This document shows positions 11,041 through 22,753 of a stretch of 64,000 nt of DNA, piece by piece. A model generated the notes under the pieces. That model worked only from the letters and a program-made list of their open reading frames with translations. It searched no databases and was not told where the DNA came from. A program made the position numbers and the translations under genes. The DNA comes from Tubulanus polymorphus (taxonomy: Eukaryota > Nemertea > Palaeonemertea > Tubulaniformes > Tubulanidae), in contig NC_134025.1 in NCBI RefSeq assembly GCF_964204645.1, positions 14,387,001-14,451,000 of the forward strand, given 5' to 3'. How positions within the stretch are numbered: position 1 is the stretch's first letter; each line of letters opens with the position of its first letter.

Positions 11041-11545
11041 TAATGTATTGTCGCGGGCGATAAAACCAAAATAATCAATTGTCGCGGGCGATAAAACCAA
11101 AATAATGAATTGTCGCTGGCGATAAAACCAAACTAATGAATTGTCGCGGGCGATAAAACCAAAATAATGAATTGTCGCGGGTGATAAAACCAAAATAATG
11201 AATTGTCGCTGGCGATAAAACCAAAATATTGAATTGTCGCAGGTCAAAATATTGAATTGTCGCGTGCGACAAAAAAAAAAAGAATTGTCGCGGGCGATCA
11301 AACCAAATTAATGAATTGTCGCTGGCGATAAAACCAAAATATTGAATTGTTGCGGGCGACAAAACCAAAAAAATGAATTGTCGCGGGCGATAAAACCAAA
11401 ATATTGAATTGTCGCGTGCGACAAAACCAAATTATTGATTTGTTGCGGGTGACAAAACCAAATTAATGAATTGTCGCGGGTGATAAAACCAAAATTATTG
11501 TTTTCTTGCGGGCGACAAAACTAAAATTATTGTTTTGTTGCGTTA
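11041..11545. repeat. Satellite array, about 17 units of 31 bp
   Basis: The unit is approximately TTGTCGCGGGCGATAAAACC followed by AAAATAATGAA. Variants are GCTGGCG, GCGTGCGAC and TTGCGGGTGAC; one unit near 11235 is truncated. The last units are more diverged. Because 31 is not a multiple of 3, long open frames with repeating FYRQRQF/ILVLSPATI text arise on the minus strand; they are by-products of the repeat. Confidence 0.9.
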
Positions 11546-11639
11546 TTTTAGTTTTGTCGTTTTGTCATGATGTCGCCCTCATTTGCATATTCGTGTTTTT
11601 TTTTACGCATGGCCCTTATCAGCCACCATACTAAAGCCT

Positions 11640-11880
11640 TAAGGTCGCGTAAAACTCAATAAACACTTCAAGCGACACAGCGAACGATCTCCTTTCCCCC
11701 ACAGCGAACGCTTAACCTAGTAGAGGCTACTAGCCTATGTAGGCCTATGTATATGCGTAGGCCTAACATCCGGACAGATTGGTCGTAGGCCTATTGAATA
11801 ACAACCCACCTAAATATCGTAAATTTTGTTTTGAAGTTCAATCCAATGAGTCCGTTAATAAACGCAACAATTATACTGTG
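11640..11880. repeat. Dispersed repeat R1, left part, split by the BEL element
   Basis: It contains CAAGCGACACAGCGAACGAT, CTAGTAGAGGCT, several GGCCTA words and TTCAATCCAATGAGTCCG. The same blocks occur at 39729-40140, where the text runs on without a BEL insertion. The right part resumes at 19090 beyond the retrotransposon. Confidence 0.75.
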
Positions 11881-11885
11881 TTTGT

Positions 11886-12090
11886 TGTTCTTGTTTATCC
11901 TCGGGTCCTGGCGTTTAAACTATAAACTGGCCCTTGAATCAGAGAAACCAATCTATCTGACTCTAACACCTGCTTCCATATTTGATCAACAACTTTATTA
12001 TGCAACAGCTATACAAAAAAATCAACTCAAAAATTTGATATGTAACAGATGTAACAATTTTCAATATAAGATCACAGGTTCGAATCTTCA
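11886..12090 (-). repeat. BEL 3' LTR
   Basis: 205 bp, TG...CA ends, preceded by TTTGT. It differs from the other LTR at about four sites in its first 90 bases and is otherwise identical. For the element this is the downstream LTR. Confidence 0.92.
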
Positions 12091-12100
12091 TCCTCCCCCC
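12091..12100 (-). promoter_or_regulatory. Polypurine tract of BEL element
   Basis: On the minus strand GGGGGGAGGA abuts the 3' LTR, the position of the plus-strand primer in LTR retrotransposons. Confidence 0.85.
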
Positions 12101-12620
12101 TAAAGTGACATCCTGTCTCTTTAATTACTCTTAAGTCTATATCCACTAAATTAAACAAAATCTAACTTAACTATAGCTTAACATTGAACTTTTAAGAACT
12201 AAACTATTTCTATAAATTTTCTGAAGAAATTACTTAACTTAACACTTGTAATATACATTAATTGGAATGATTCTTTGTAATTTTACCAAGATTTGTATAT
12301 GAATTATATCTAAATCTATTTCTATATGTGCAGCATATACTTAAAACAATTTTCACTTAAACTCAATTATCTAAATACAATGTAGTCACACAAATCTAAT
12401 GTTCAACTTTCAACGCAACACGCGAACCGCAAACGAATTATTGCGACTAGATAATCTCAAAATTGACTTTTAACACAAATTACTCTTCGGTGAGTAATCA
12501 AACATATTTATGCGACAATATATGTTTGCTGATTTCTAATTCCAACCAACGAATGGATTATGCATCAAATTCGGTTTTTCCTTTCGAATGATTGTTTCAC
12601 TGTTTATACAACGCATAACT
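12101..12620. other. BEL 3' untranslated region
   Basis: A+T-rich sequence between the integrase stop and the polypurine tract. No reading frame or repeat is seen. Confidence 0.6.
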
Positions 12621-12624
12621 GATA

Positions 12625-15003
12625 TTATTTTGAATTAAATTCCAGAGGACAGATGTTGCCTATGGAACGCTTATAAACCTTTTTCGAGGTTTCAACATCA
12701 ACAACACGAATTAATCCATCTTTTCCTGGATAGACCGATTTGATTTCTCCCAATTTCCACTGCCGCCTTGGAAGATCCTTATCGATAACTAACACAATAT
12801 CTCCGTTCGCAATGTTCTGATTTGGAGACAACCATTTCTTTCTCGCGCTCAACTGGGGTAGAATCTCTTGGATCCACCTACCCCAAAACTGACGAACGAC
12901 TTCCTGACTATGTCGCCACTTGTTACGCAAATTGAACGGAATGCAGTCTACACTACTCGGCGCAGTATCTCCGCTGACTCGTCCCACGATAAAATGATTT
13001 GGTGTCAACATAGGTTCATTTATATCTTGACCAACCAACGGTCTCGAGTTCATTAGTCCTTCAACTAACGTAACGACTGTACGAAACTGCTCATCGTTTA
13101 ATTCGCTACCTCCGATTATTGCTTTTATCGAACGCTTTGCGGCTTTAATCATTATTTCAAATACACCACCGAAATGTGGACTAACAGGTGGATTCCAAAT
13201 CCAGTTTACTCCGTTATTCGCTAAGTTATTCGATATCTTATCTTGATCAAGACTATCAAGACAATCGACGAGCTCCTTCAACTCTGATTCTCCTGAAACG
13301 AAACTTCCACCGTTATCTGATAAGCATCTTTTAGGCCACCCACGCCTCGCCGCAAATCTTGAGAATGCGCAAAGGAACGTATCTGTATCCAGGCTATCAG
13401 TAGCTTCGAGATGTACCGCTCTGACTTGCAGATCGACCATCAAAAGGAGGTATCTTTTCGCCCTAGTACGACCTCTGCCCATCTTAACTGAAAACGGACC
13501 CGCGAAATCCAGACCGATTTCTGAAAACACATTCCATGATGGGTTTACTCGAATACTAGGCAGAGGAGCCATCTGTTGACTGAGACGCTTCTTTCGTAAC
13601 CATCTAAGACAATACGCACAGTTGTTTACGATTTTCTTAACCGCAGTCGACCCTTGTAAAATCAGATATTTTCTACGAAGAGTGTTAAGAATATGTACTG
13701 GTCCTACACTATGTGCAGTATCATCATGTGCCTGTACTATCAAAAGTCTTGTAATGTCTCTCAACTTTGACAGAATTATCGGAAATTTTGTTTCTTCCGG
13801 TAATAATTCGCATCTTTCGACTCTCGATCGAAGAACTCCATTTTCGTCCAGGTATGGGTTCAACCCTGCGATTTTACTACTGAGTAATACATGTTTCTTC
13901 TTTTTTAATGCTACTATTTCTTCACTGAAAGCTTCTCTTTGACCTACTTTCACTAACTCTACTTCCGCTGCTTTCAGTTCATCAGGAGACAATACACGAT
14001 CATTATTTCTGCTCGACTTACACGTTTTACAGTTCAATACAAATCGCTTAACCCACGCATAAATTCGAACCAGCGAGGATCCTGTCAAGGATATACCACT
14101 GTTTTGTACGGGTAACCATCTAGACCATCGACTAAGTTTCAAACTCCACACAAATTCATCGAGTGGAATATTCGTCATCGAATCATCATTTTCTTTGCGA
14201 TTTTCTGTATTTTCGACATTTAAATCCAACGCACGAATCATGAACCCAGTAGGTTTTTCTGTGTCTGGATTTTCGAATGTTTCATGAGTAATATAATCCC
14301 TCCAATCTTTACGAATTTCATCCATTGCTTTGGATGATATTTTGATCTCTGTTTTTGGCCACGAGTCGGAGTTATCACATAGAAATTGTGGTCCGTGCCA
14401 CCATAACTCTTCATTTTTCAACCGAACTATACTGCAGCCTCTTGACGTGACATCTGCCGGATAACAGCTTGTTGGTACGTATCTCCACTGAGACGGAGAG
14501 GTAACTTCATGAATTGTACCAACACGATTTGAAACAAAAGTCTGGTAGCTTCGACTTTCTCCTCTTAACCAGAACAAAACATCATAAGAGTCGCTCCAGA
14601 AAGTAGCTTCTTCTATTGGTAATTTCAGCACTTTACATACTCCTCTTGTCAACTGCATACCAATTTCCGCAGCCATTAACTCTAGCTTCGGAATTGAAAT
14701 ACTCTTTGTTGGAGCCAACTTCGATTTTGCAGTAACTAGCGTGACAGTAACTGAATCTTCATATGTAGTTAACTGATACACTGCTGTGGAGTAAGCTCTA
14801 ATCGAAGCATCACCGAATGTGTGTAAAGTCACCGATTTTACATCTTTTCGAGTCTTCAAACATCTTGGTATGTGGAGACATGAGATCAATGACAAATCTT
14901 CACACCACAATTTCCATTTCTGACGTAATTGTGACGTAAGAATCTCATCCCATTCGAGTCCTTTCAGCCAGGTTTCTTGCAGAATGATTTTCGCTTCAAG
15001 GAC
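12625..15003 (-). pseudogene. BEL pol, RNase H and integrase portion
   Basis: A minus-strand frame of 761 codons starts near 14910 and is continuous upstream with the RT segment except for a TAA at 15004-15006. The first part is RNase H-like (FGDASIRAYSTAVY, KLELMAAEIG, FWSDS). The H2C2 zinc finger of integrase follows (HDDTAHSVG, then NCAYC), then the catalytic core: D in GLDFAGPF (about 13510), D in LSDNGGSF (about 13310) and E in GGVFEIMIKAAK (about 13160). The C-terminal region includes LPRRQWKLGEI, typical of the BEL integrase tail. This section is open, with all three DDE residues present. Confidence 0.92.
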
Positions 15004-15726
15004 TTAAGGTGTTATAAGTCCCATTGGGTCAAATATCCGAGCGATATGACTGAGAACTTCACGTTTCGTTATACTGTCGTGGTATTCTGGTACGTTAACT
15101 TGATATTCAAATGTGTCTGATTCTGCTTTCCAGTAGACACCCAGAACTTTGGTTTTTGGCAATACATTGTCTTGAATCTTCAATCTATCGGATTCCGGAA
15201 TATCTTCTAAGACAGTTCTGTCATTTGACATCCATTTTCTATAATGAAATCCTCCATCTGTAGCCAAAGCCGTTAACTGTTGTCTGGTGGCTATGGCAAC
15301 ATCTGGGTCATCCATTGAACAAATGGTGTCATCCATGTATGTTTTCGAATCAACTGCATCAGCTGCAAGGGGATAAACTTCTTTCTTCATTTTCGCATGA
15401 GTCTGCCATACATACTGAGCACAACAAGGAGAGTATGTTCCACCGAATACATGCCTTTTAAATTCATAGACTTCAATTTCACCGGATATCTGATTTTTCC
15501 AGAGAAATCTATGATACTTTGGATCTTCTGGCTTCATTTCTATTTGCAAATACATCTGTGAAAGATCTGCACCCATAGCTATGAGTCCACTTCTGAATGG
15601 AATCAAAACTTTAAATAAATCAGCTTGAAGTTTCGGTCCGGCATAAGCTTCGGAGTTGGGACTTTTTCCATTGTACTTCGACGATCCATCAAATACGATA
15701 CGTACTTTTGTTGTTTCTCTATCTGT
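15004..15726 (-). pseudogene. BEL pol, reverse transcriptase portion
   Basis: An open minus-strand segment. VRIVFDGSSKYNGKSPN and LQADLFKVLIPFR are early RT motifs, and TYMDDTICSMDD at about 15330 is the catalytic YMDD box. It ends HIARIFDPMGLITP followed by an in-frame TAA at 15004-15006, after which the same frame continues into the RNase H region. The upstream connection to the protease region is broken by an insertion starting near 15727. Confidence 0.9.
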
Positions 15727-16352
15727 TGTTTCCATGCTAACTGTGACCGGACGACACAGTCTCCAGAACGCTTTGTTTTTGCGCGGTGTGGCGCCACGTC
15801 ACAGGTGTTTGACCTACTTATCCCCTTACTGTCTAAATGGCAATGTATAAAGCTTATACGGCTTGTATGTATGCCTGGTAGTCCTGGCAACCCCAGGGAC
15901 TTGTTTTTGTTCGAGTTCGCTGGCGGGTGTATGAATAAAATCTATGTAGGTCACGAAAGTCAATAACGGTGAATTGAGGTCAAGTTGTGTAAACAAAGTC
16001 GGGCAAAATTGAAAGCTTTATAAATAGACACAGCGGCTGGTATACGGTGTCTATACATGACGCAGTGGATATAATGAAGATATATAGAGAGAATATGAAG
16101 CTGCAGTTAGGGGTAGGGGTACCCGAATGACCCGAAAGTAGGTCAATTTTTTTTTTGGACATTTTGGGGGCCCCTAACGACCCCAGAATAGCTAGATCAT
16201 CAGAAACAAGCTAAATCATCATATTTTAGTGTAGGGAAGCGTATTAGACCGTCTAGAAGTTTGAGAACCCAATATTTTTTGAAAAAATTTTTTTTTCGAA
16301 ATAAAATTAGCAAAATCTCAGGATCTGGTTTTTAGAGAAGTCGCATGGAAAG
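15727..16352. mobile_element. 0.6-kb insertion inside BEL pol
   Basis: BEL coding similarity stops at HFPIVKT (about 16353) and resumes at DRETTKV (about 15723). The intervening 0.6 kb has no BEL-like coding content. Its edges carry weak inverted repeats, TTTCCATGC near 15730 and GCATGGAAA near 16343. No target duplication is clear, so the class is unknown. Confidence 0.7.
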
Positions 16353-17565
16353 AGTTTTAACTATCGGAAAATGAGGTAAATACCATGCATCAACATTTTC
16401 GAACGATTTTAATGGACCTTTGAATTCGATATAATCTTTGGTCAGGTATTCTGCGATTGTTTCTTCATACGATTTTTTGATGTCCGGATTGGAATCAATT
16501 TTCTTCATTAATAATTTAAGTCTGTTCAACGCTACTGACTGATTATTTTCCAGATCGGGACTTTCATCCTTCCAAGGAACGCCAATTTCATAACGCTTGC
16601 CGTCGAACTTCAACGATTGCTCAAGCTTTTTCTGAGCTATTTCTTCGTCAACAGATAATTTGGATCTTGATTCATCGAGACCCGATTTTTCTATCTCCCA
16701 AAACGCTTTTAGGGTAGAATCTAACGAAATTTCTTCTTCATTCGGATTTTCACGATTAGCCAAAATCGTTTGACAGATTACATGAGTCTGTTTCTTCACG
16801 TTATGTGACTGATTTACATTGTCACCGATACACGTCCAACCGAGCGGACAAAGACGAGCGATTGGATCCGACGGATTTGGACCGCATATTTCTTTCAAAC
16901 AGTACAGTAGATGTCTACAATCTTTTCCAAGTATTCCCTCAACTGTAGAATTAACACCAACATCTGGAAAGGGGTATACCTTGTAGATGTGTCCACCGAT
17001 TACGTATCTTCGACCATGCAATCGACACCATACTGTCACAAACGTAATCCACTACGTAAAATCGCTGCGTGGCTAAGATTTTATCTGAACCGTTGTAATG
17101 TCTTATGTTTACATCACAAACTTTCGATTTCGTTGAAATTTCCGAACCATTGAATACTTTAACCATCAAAGTTTCATTGTTATATTTCAAATTACGCATA
17201 TGCGATACAGCGTGAGTACTGAGGTAACTAATGTCACTGCACTCATCTAGAAGAACTATTATCTGACGTTTATCATGACCATCACCAATATAGATAGGAA
17301 GAGTTCTCATTCCAACGTTCACTGAACTATCTATAGCATATATCTGCTTCGCCATAAACGAACCATTCTTTTTTACGTCAATTTCTAATGACGACTGGAT
17401 AGTTTCTTGATCTGTAGTTTCATCATCTTTATTTTCCCGATCATAAGTTTCTGATTTCTTAAACTTCGGTCGATGCAACATCGAACTGTGTGTTAGAGTA
17501 CAGCCAGATACTCCACACTGTCGTCTACTATTACAATCCGAACCACGGTGATACGGATGTAAACA
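16353..17565 (-). pseudogene. BEL protease and RT N-terminal portion, frameshifted
   Basis: After the gag stop the frame continues with cysteine-rich text (CGVSGC, LHRPKF), then the protease with VLLDECSDISYLS. BEL proteases normally have D-(S/T/D)-G; here the catalytic Asp is kept but the Gly position is Cys. Near 16970, in a C/T run, a one-base change shifts the frame and the product continues as PDVGVNSTVEGILGKD and CPLGWTCIG, the usual BEL linker before RT. It ends at the 0.6-kb insertion. Confidence 0.85.
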
Positions 17566-18759
17566 TCAAAAACATAAACCAAGCCTTTTTGCAGTAGTCC
17601 AACGTTCATCGATTTTCATCTTTCGGAAACGGTCGCATTTTACTTCAGTGTGTTCCATTCCACACACGCTACATTTTACTGAATTACCCACGAAGGTACC
17701 ACTACGTTTATTCGGTAATTTTCTATCAACAGTCTTCGAATCATTCGATACTCCATGAAGACCCTTAACTGCTTCACGAGCTTTCACCTTTCGCGCAACG
17801 ACTTCTGAAAACCATTCACTTAAGGAAGCTAGACCTTTGTCACATGATCTCGAGCTTAACCAGTCATAGTACTGTACAAGCAATAACTCAGGAATCTTTC
17901 GAGATACAATGCTATACCAAGCACCATCACCGAGATCATCACCTTTTCCTCCAGCTTTCAATTTTGCTACTGCAACGACGAGATTATCCGACAATATTTC
18001 TAATTTGTCGATATCATAAATTGATGGCTTTTCTGACTTTTCCAATTCATCTAAATATCCCTGTAGTTTCCTTCGATCACCACCGAACTTCTGAACGAGT
18101 AACTTTTTTGCCGCTTCGTATTCCTCTAAGCTATAACCGAAACCCTTTATGGTATCAATAGCTTTTCCTTTCAACGAGTTCATCAACCGTAGCATTTTAT
18201 TAGCTGCTGGTTCATCTGTACTGTCAACTACGTTCACGAAGGCCGTCCAGTAACTGTCGAATGTCAACTTATTTCCATCAAATACAGGAACTTTTATGCG
18301 TTCAAGTTTGGAAACAGCTGCCGTAACCGACAATTCATCTTCTTCAAGGCTAATTCTCTTTCTTGGAGTGGACGTTTTCTTTTTACTCGTGTCATTAGAT
18401 TCATTGACCGAACGATTCAATAACAGAGAGCGAGCCTTTTCTATTTCATATTCTGTTGAATTAAAAACCTCTTCTGCTTCAGCTTGAATATTCTGAACTT
18501 TACTGTTATTTTCTGTTAAGTGGAGTTGTTCTAACTCATCTAGTACTGACCAGTAATTAAAGCCTAAATCTCTTTTCTCATGAATATTGTCTATTATTTC
18601 TAATACGTGACTACCATCAGTATCTTCTTTACTTTCTAAGACCTTTGCTGTCAATTTTGTTAGGAGTCTACTCAAAGTGCTTTTTTCTATTTTCTTAAGC
18701 TTTTTCAGCTCACCTAAACGACGTTTTGAAGTATTTCCGGTTGCATCAACATCAGCCAT
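17566..18759 (-). pseudogene. BEL gag
   Basis: A 397-codon minus-strand frame from ATG at 18759. The N-terminal part is charged and helical. The middle matches the BEL gag-like domain (LERIKVPVFDGNKLTFDSYW and RLMNSLKGKAIDTIKGF). Near the end a Cys/His cluster CSVCGMEHTEVKC resembles a zinc knuckle. The frame ends at TGA (17563-17565) just after RLGLCF, while downstream residues in the same frame continue the BEL pattern, so a sense codon has probably become a stop. The ATG lies 126 bp inside the 5' LTR. Confidence 0.9.
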
Positions 18760-18861
18760 GATTGCGAAATATTGTCAGCAGTTACTGAAGTCTAATTATC
18801 TGATGTTTATACTTGCTGTTCTATTTCTATTTCATGAGCCAGCTTTACAGTTTTCTTGTGT

Positions 18862-18879
18862 TCCCGGGTTTCGGCACCA
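18862..18879 (-). promoter_or_regulatory. BEL primer-binding site, tRNA-Phe type
   Basis: The + strand reads TCCCGGGTTTCGGCACCA, equal to the 3' end of eukaryotic tRNA-Phe including CCA, so the element's own strand is complementary to that tRNA. It starts 5 bases inside the 5' LTR, as expected. Confidence 0.9.
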
Positions 18880-18884
18880 TTTTA

Positions 18885-19089
18885 TGTTCTTGTTTATCAT
18901 CGGGTCCTGGCGTTTAAACTATAAACTGGCCCTTGAATCAGGGAAACTAATCTATCTGACTCAAACACCTGCTTCCATATTTGATCAACAACTTTATTAT
19001 GCAACAGCTATACAAAAAAATCAACTCAAAAATTTGATATGTAACAGATGTAACAATTTTCAATATAAGATCACAGGTTCGAATCTTCA
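18885..19089 (-). repeat. BEL 5' LTR
   Basis: 205 bp with TG...CA ends, followed by TTTGT. It should hold the element's promoter and polyadenylation signals, but no element within it can be named with confidence. Confidence 0.92.
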
Positions 19090-19470
19090 TTTGTTTGAGA
19101 CTGTAAAGCTCAGTACCGGTAGGCCTAAAGCCGCGTCAAACTCGATAAACACTTCAAGCGACACAGCGAACGATCCCCTTTTCCCCACAGCGAACGCTTA
19201 CTCCGAATGTCAGGTGTGAGTCCAGCATACGGAAAGGATTGTGTTATATACTTGTATTTAGTAAATACCTTGTGCATTCGACAATGATCGGTATGTACTG
19301 TAGGAAATATAGAGTATTGATGGTATTGATATAGAGGTTGAAGCCTGCGGCCGAATAAAGTAATATATTCTTTTATTTTGATACCTCGTCGACATAACAG
19401 CTTTTCTCCGCTATATCTCTTCGGCGTGTTTCGTTTAGGCCTACCGACTCCCCGGTACACTTATGATTTA
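19090..19470. repeat. Dispersed repeat R1, right part
   Basis: It starts at TTTGTTTGAGAC immediately after the BEL and matches 40025-40540: CTCAGTA(C/T)CGGT, CAAGCGAC, ATACTTGTAT(T/C)TAGTAAATA, TTTTATTTTGAT, CCTCGTCGACA and ACAGCTTTTCTCCG. With 11640-11880 it represents one R1 copy opened by the BEL insertion. Confidence 0.75.
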
Positions 19471-19799
19471 TCTGAGTAAATACACGGTTAATTTGAAAAA
19501 GAAAAATAGGTATTGCTTAACTAACTGCTTGACGCCTGCAGCCAAATCACTGGTAGTAATAAATTAATTTGTACTCGATTTGATTCTCATGATGAGGTGT
19601 AACTCACAGCTGATCCCCGGAACGACAATGTAGTGACACACGTCGATTCTTGGATGTTTACGGCTCGACAGTGCTTTTAAAATCTAAAGTAGTAAATTTC
19701 CTGTATATCGGTAATACGATTTGATGAGGAAAATGGGCTATTGTTAAAATTAGTTTTTAAAAACCGCGACAGAATGTGCAATCTTTGGGTAATAAATTT

Positions 19800-20070
19800 G
19801 TTAATTTATGCTTGAATTGATAATTGATGTGACAAGAAACGTGCGGTAGATTTCGGAAAGAGGACTTAGAAAAACATGTCGGCTCTTTGAATGGGGCTCA
19901 ATTTTCGATGTTTACAGTGCTTTTGTAACGATGATTCTTCAAAATACGCACGGAGTATTTGTAGATCGAAGTGAGCTGAATGATATCAGACGGATTGTAT
20001 CGACAACAGCGGCAAGGTAACAAAGCCTTTGTTCTTTTAGTAAAAATAGTGTGGAAGAAAATAATAATAA
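19800..20070. repeat. Dispersed repeat, related to 2045-2345
   Basis: Ordered similarity to 2045-2345 as described there, ending in (AAT)n directly before copy 2 of the 5-kb block. Class unknown. Confidence 0.65.
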
Positions 20071-20591
20071 TAAATATAGCTGCAAAGCAGCGATAACGGG
20101 TTTTCTGAGCAGGCGTGCTATTCATAATTTGAAAAGTGGATAAAAGAAATATATCAATACGGGATACGCATTTGATGTGTCAAGTCACACCAATGTGGTT
20201 TAACATAACATAATTTATAGTTATAGTCAAATTGGGGGTTACTCGGGTCGTTTAGTTGTCTGTGGAGTCGAGTAGATTGGTTACCCGTCTGTAACATTGG
20301 TTAGGGAAACGACTCGTCAGCTTGATAAGTTGTATGTATTATGATTGTGCACCACCTGCATTTTCCGAAATAATGTTCATATAATTATTTGAAGGGACGA
20401 TTGAAAACAATTATCAACGTACATCTGAATATGTGATAGTCCTTAGTAACTTTCTGTTGCAGAGGGCATAGAAAAGATTTTGAAATTATTTAATTAAAAT
20501 ATAAATTTTATTTACGGAAAATAAACTATTATGGTCAGTACAAATTGAAAATTCATAGTGTATTTTTAAGAACAAGCTTACATAGCTTACA

Positions 20592-20715
20592 GATACATCA
20601 CGTACGTTTGAATTTTATAAGTGATGGGTAAAAAATCAACGTGTGACCGCAAAACAGATACATCACGTACGTTTGAATTTTATAAGTGATGGGTAAAAAA
20701 TCAACGTGTGACCGC
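20592..20715. repeat. 64-bp tandem duplication, copy 2 only
   Basis: CAGATACATCACGTACGTTT through GTGTGACCGCAAAA occurs twice in a row with essentially no difference. Copy 1 has a single unit near 5262-5330. Confidence 0.85.
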
Positions 20716-21525
20716 AAAAAATGTAGTTGATTATTTAACAATATCTAAATATGTGCTCTCTTTTTAAACTAATGGAGTGATGTGCAATTAATCACATGGC
20801 CTGTATTAAAAGATAGAATATACAAATTGGATATTTATAAGTCGAAACATGTGAACAGAAACTCAAACTTTGATGTCAGTGACCAGTAGTATGGAATTAC
20901 ACAACGACAATTGGCTTTAAACTCAACAAACATTATTAAAGAATGTTTCAAACAAAATGCTTTATATAACGACATGAATAAACTTGTTTTACAAAACAAG
21001 AAAGTACATTTTGAACTTTTGAATGGTCGAATCCCATTTATTCACAGTAACCTGTGATGTGGCGATCCTCGGAGCCATCATTCTTGATGACGTCACTAAC
21101 AAGTGGTCACGGCCGTCGCGTGCACTCATTTCTTTGAAAATCTAGCTTCCTCGCGGAGCGGGACCTGGTGACGCTGCGCCCCGCCCCCTTCGCGCTGAGA
21201 AATATCTTATTCCCAGTCAGCAAAGACAGGTTCTAAAGATCATAGAGTGCATCGCTGGAGGGTTTCCGATCCAATTTGAATTGGTGCGGTGGCGCTCTCA
21301 ATGCGGAAGTTTTTGTGAATTTTTCAGTCGGCGACGGACGTTTATCGTTGTAAGTGATGTAATGTGTAAAAAATGCAGGGAAACCTATCTCAATTTGTTT
21401 TTAGCGATGCAGCGGAACTAATAAGGAACATTTTGATATATAACATGACTATAGTACACTATCCCTGATGGAATAATAAGCTCCACTCGACAAACTCGTT
21501 CCCGTGCATTTTTATCTGTTTCAGC

Positions 21526-22753
21526 CACAGGGGCTCGTATCAGAGTTGTAGGTAATGTAAAAACGAAAATCTGTTAATCCAATGTATATAGTATATATAA
21601 AATAACAAGGGGGCTAACGACGCTCACAAACTACTCAACTTCAGTCGCTTACTTTTTCGTTATTTTTCATCCGGTTTTGATAATCCAGGCATGATATGAA
21701 AGCTAATACCTTCCTGCTTCTAACGAAACTAATCCCGTTAATTTCCGATGAATAGTTCGTGAATTATATGTCTTTGGACGCGAAATTAGGGCCGAAATCG
21801 CCTGGACCGAAAATGCTATGACGCCGGTTTTTGTCGATTTTGAAATTTAAAACGTTGACTTCGACACGAAATCCTTCACCGATTTTGATGATCGAGGACT
21901 TCAAATGCGCAGAACACTCTATATTTCCTAAATATTGCGGTTGTTTCGTTAATCTATACGATCTTCCAGCTTTGAAAACGCGAATTTTCCGATTTTACGT
22001 CAATTCACGAACTCCATGCGCAATCTAAAAATGGCGATGGTCATCTCCCACAATGCTTAGCGCAATGCAGAACCGAAATGAATTTTATTTCCAATTTATT
22101 TTCTGTGTATATTTACGTGAAATTCAGAATCTATTATAACCTGATCGTGTTTATTCTAGCTTAAATAAGATAAAACATTATTTGATTGAATTGTTACGAA
22201 ATAAGATTCACTGCGGACCTGTTGCTAGTTCAAGTTCAAGGTCGCCATCTTGAGATCGCGTGTCGAGTGCGTGAATTGACGTAAAATCGGAAAATTCGCG
22301 TTTGCAAAGCTTGAAGATCGTATGGGTTAACGAAACAACCGCAATATCCAGAAAGTATAGAATGTTTTGCGCATTTGAAGCCCTCGACCATCAAAATCGG
22401 TGAAGGATTTCGTGTCGAACTCAACGTTTTAAATTTCGAAATCGGCAAAAACCGGCGTCATAGCATTTTCGGTCCAGGCGATTTTGGCCCTAATTTCGCG
22501 TTCAAAGACATATAATTCACAAACTATTCATCGGAAATTAACGGGATTAGTTTCGTTAGAAGCAGGAAGGTATTAGCTTTCATATCATGCCTGGATTATC
22601 AAAATCGGATGAAAAATAACGAAAAAGTATGCGACTGAAGTTGAGTAGTTTGTGAGCGTCGTTAGCCCCTTTGTTATTTTATATATACTATATACATTGG
22701 ATTAACAGATTATCGTTTTTACATTACCTACAACTCTGATACGAGCCCCTGTG
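21526..22753. mobile_element. Foldback DNA transposon with 0.5-kb inverted arms
   Basis: Arms of about 510-520 bp (21526 to about 22045 and about 22235 to 22753) are inverted copies with a few differences, separated by about 190 bp. Ends are CACAGGGGCTCGTATCAGAG and its complement. The 8-bp duplication GTTTCAGC flanks it (21518-21525 and 22754-22761). Copy 1 of the block has the uninterrupted site with a single GTTTCAGC at about 5993, so the insertion is confirmed by an empty site. The 8-bp duplication suggests hAT mobilisation. Mirrored frames (KFKTL(T/S)STRNPSPILM) come from the two arms and are not evidence of a gene. Confidence 0.92.

Larger units (their letters stand above)
11886..19089 (-). 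mobile_element. BEL/Pao LTR retrotransposon, full length but inactivated
   Basis: A 7,204-bp element on the minus strand. LTRs of 205 bp (11886-12090 and 18885-19089) begin TG and end CA, differ at about four positions (near 98% identity) and are flanked by the 5-bp duplication TTTGT (11881-11885 and 19090-19094). Internal order is gag with a CCHC-like knuckle, aspartic protease, reverse transcriptase with YMDD, RNase H and integrase, as in BEL/Pao. A tRNA-Phe-type primer site and a polypurine tract sit at the expected places. Two in-frame stops, one frameshift and a 0.6-kb insertion disrupt the polyprotein. LTR similarity points to fairly recent insertion. Confidence 0.93.

Noticed and set aside
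11017-11368. Open frames of about 95 codons with repeating FYRQRQF and ILVLSPATI text on the minus strand
   Set aside because: They are products of the 31-bp satellite read in different frames; there is no start context, splice site or family similarity.
11041-11545. CRISPR-like array
   Set aside because: Units are contiguous with no unique spacers, and the genome is eukaryotic; this is an ordinary satellite.
13622-13942. Plus-strand open frame within the BEL element
   Set aside because: It is the antisense shadow of the integrase region, which has clear zinc-finger and DDE motifs on the minus strand.
21831-22448. Two similar mirrored open frames (KFKTL...NPSPILM)
   Set aside because: They are the two inverted arms of the foldback element; similarity is due to the palindrome, not to a gene family.
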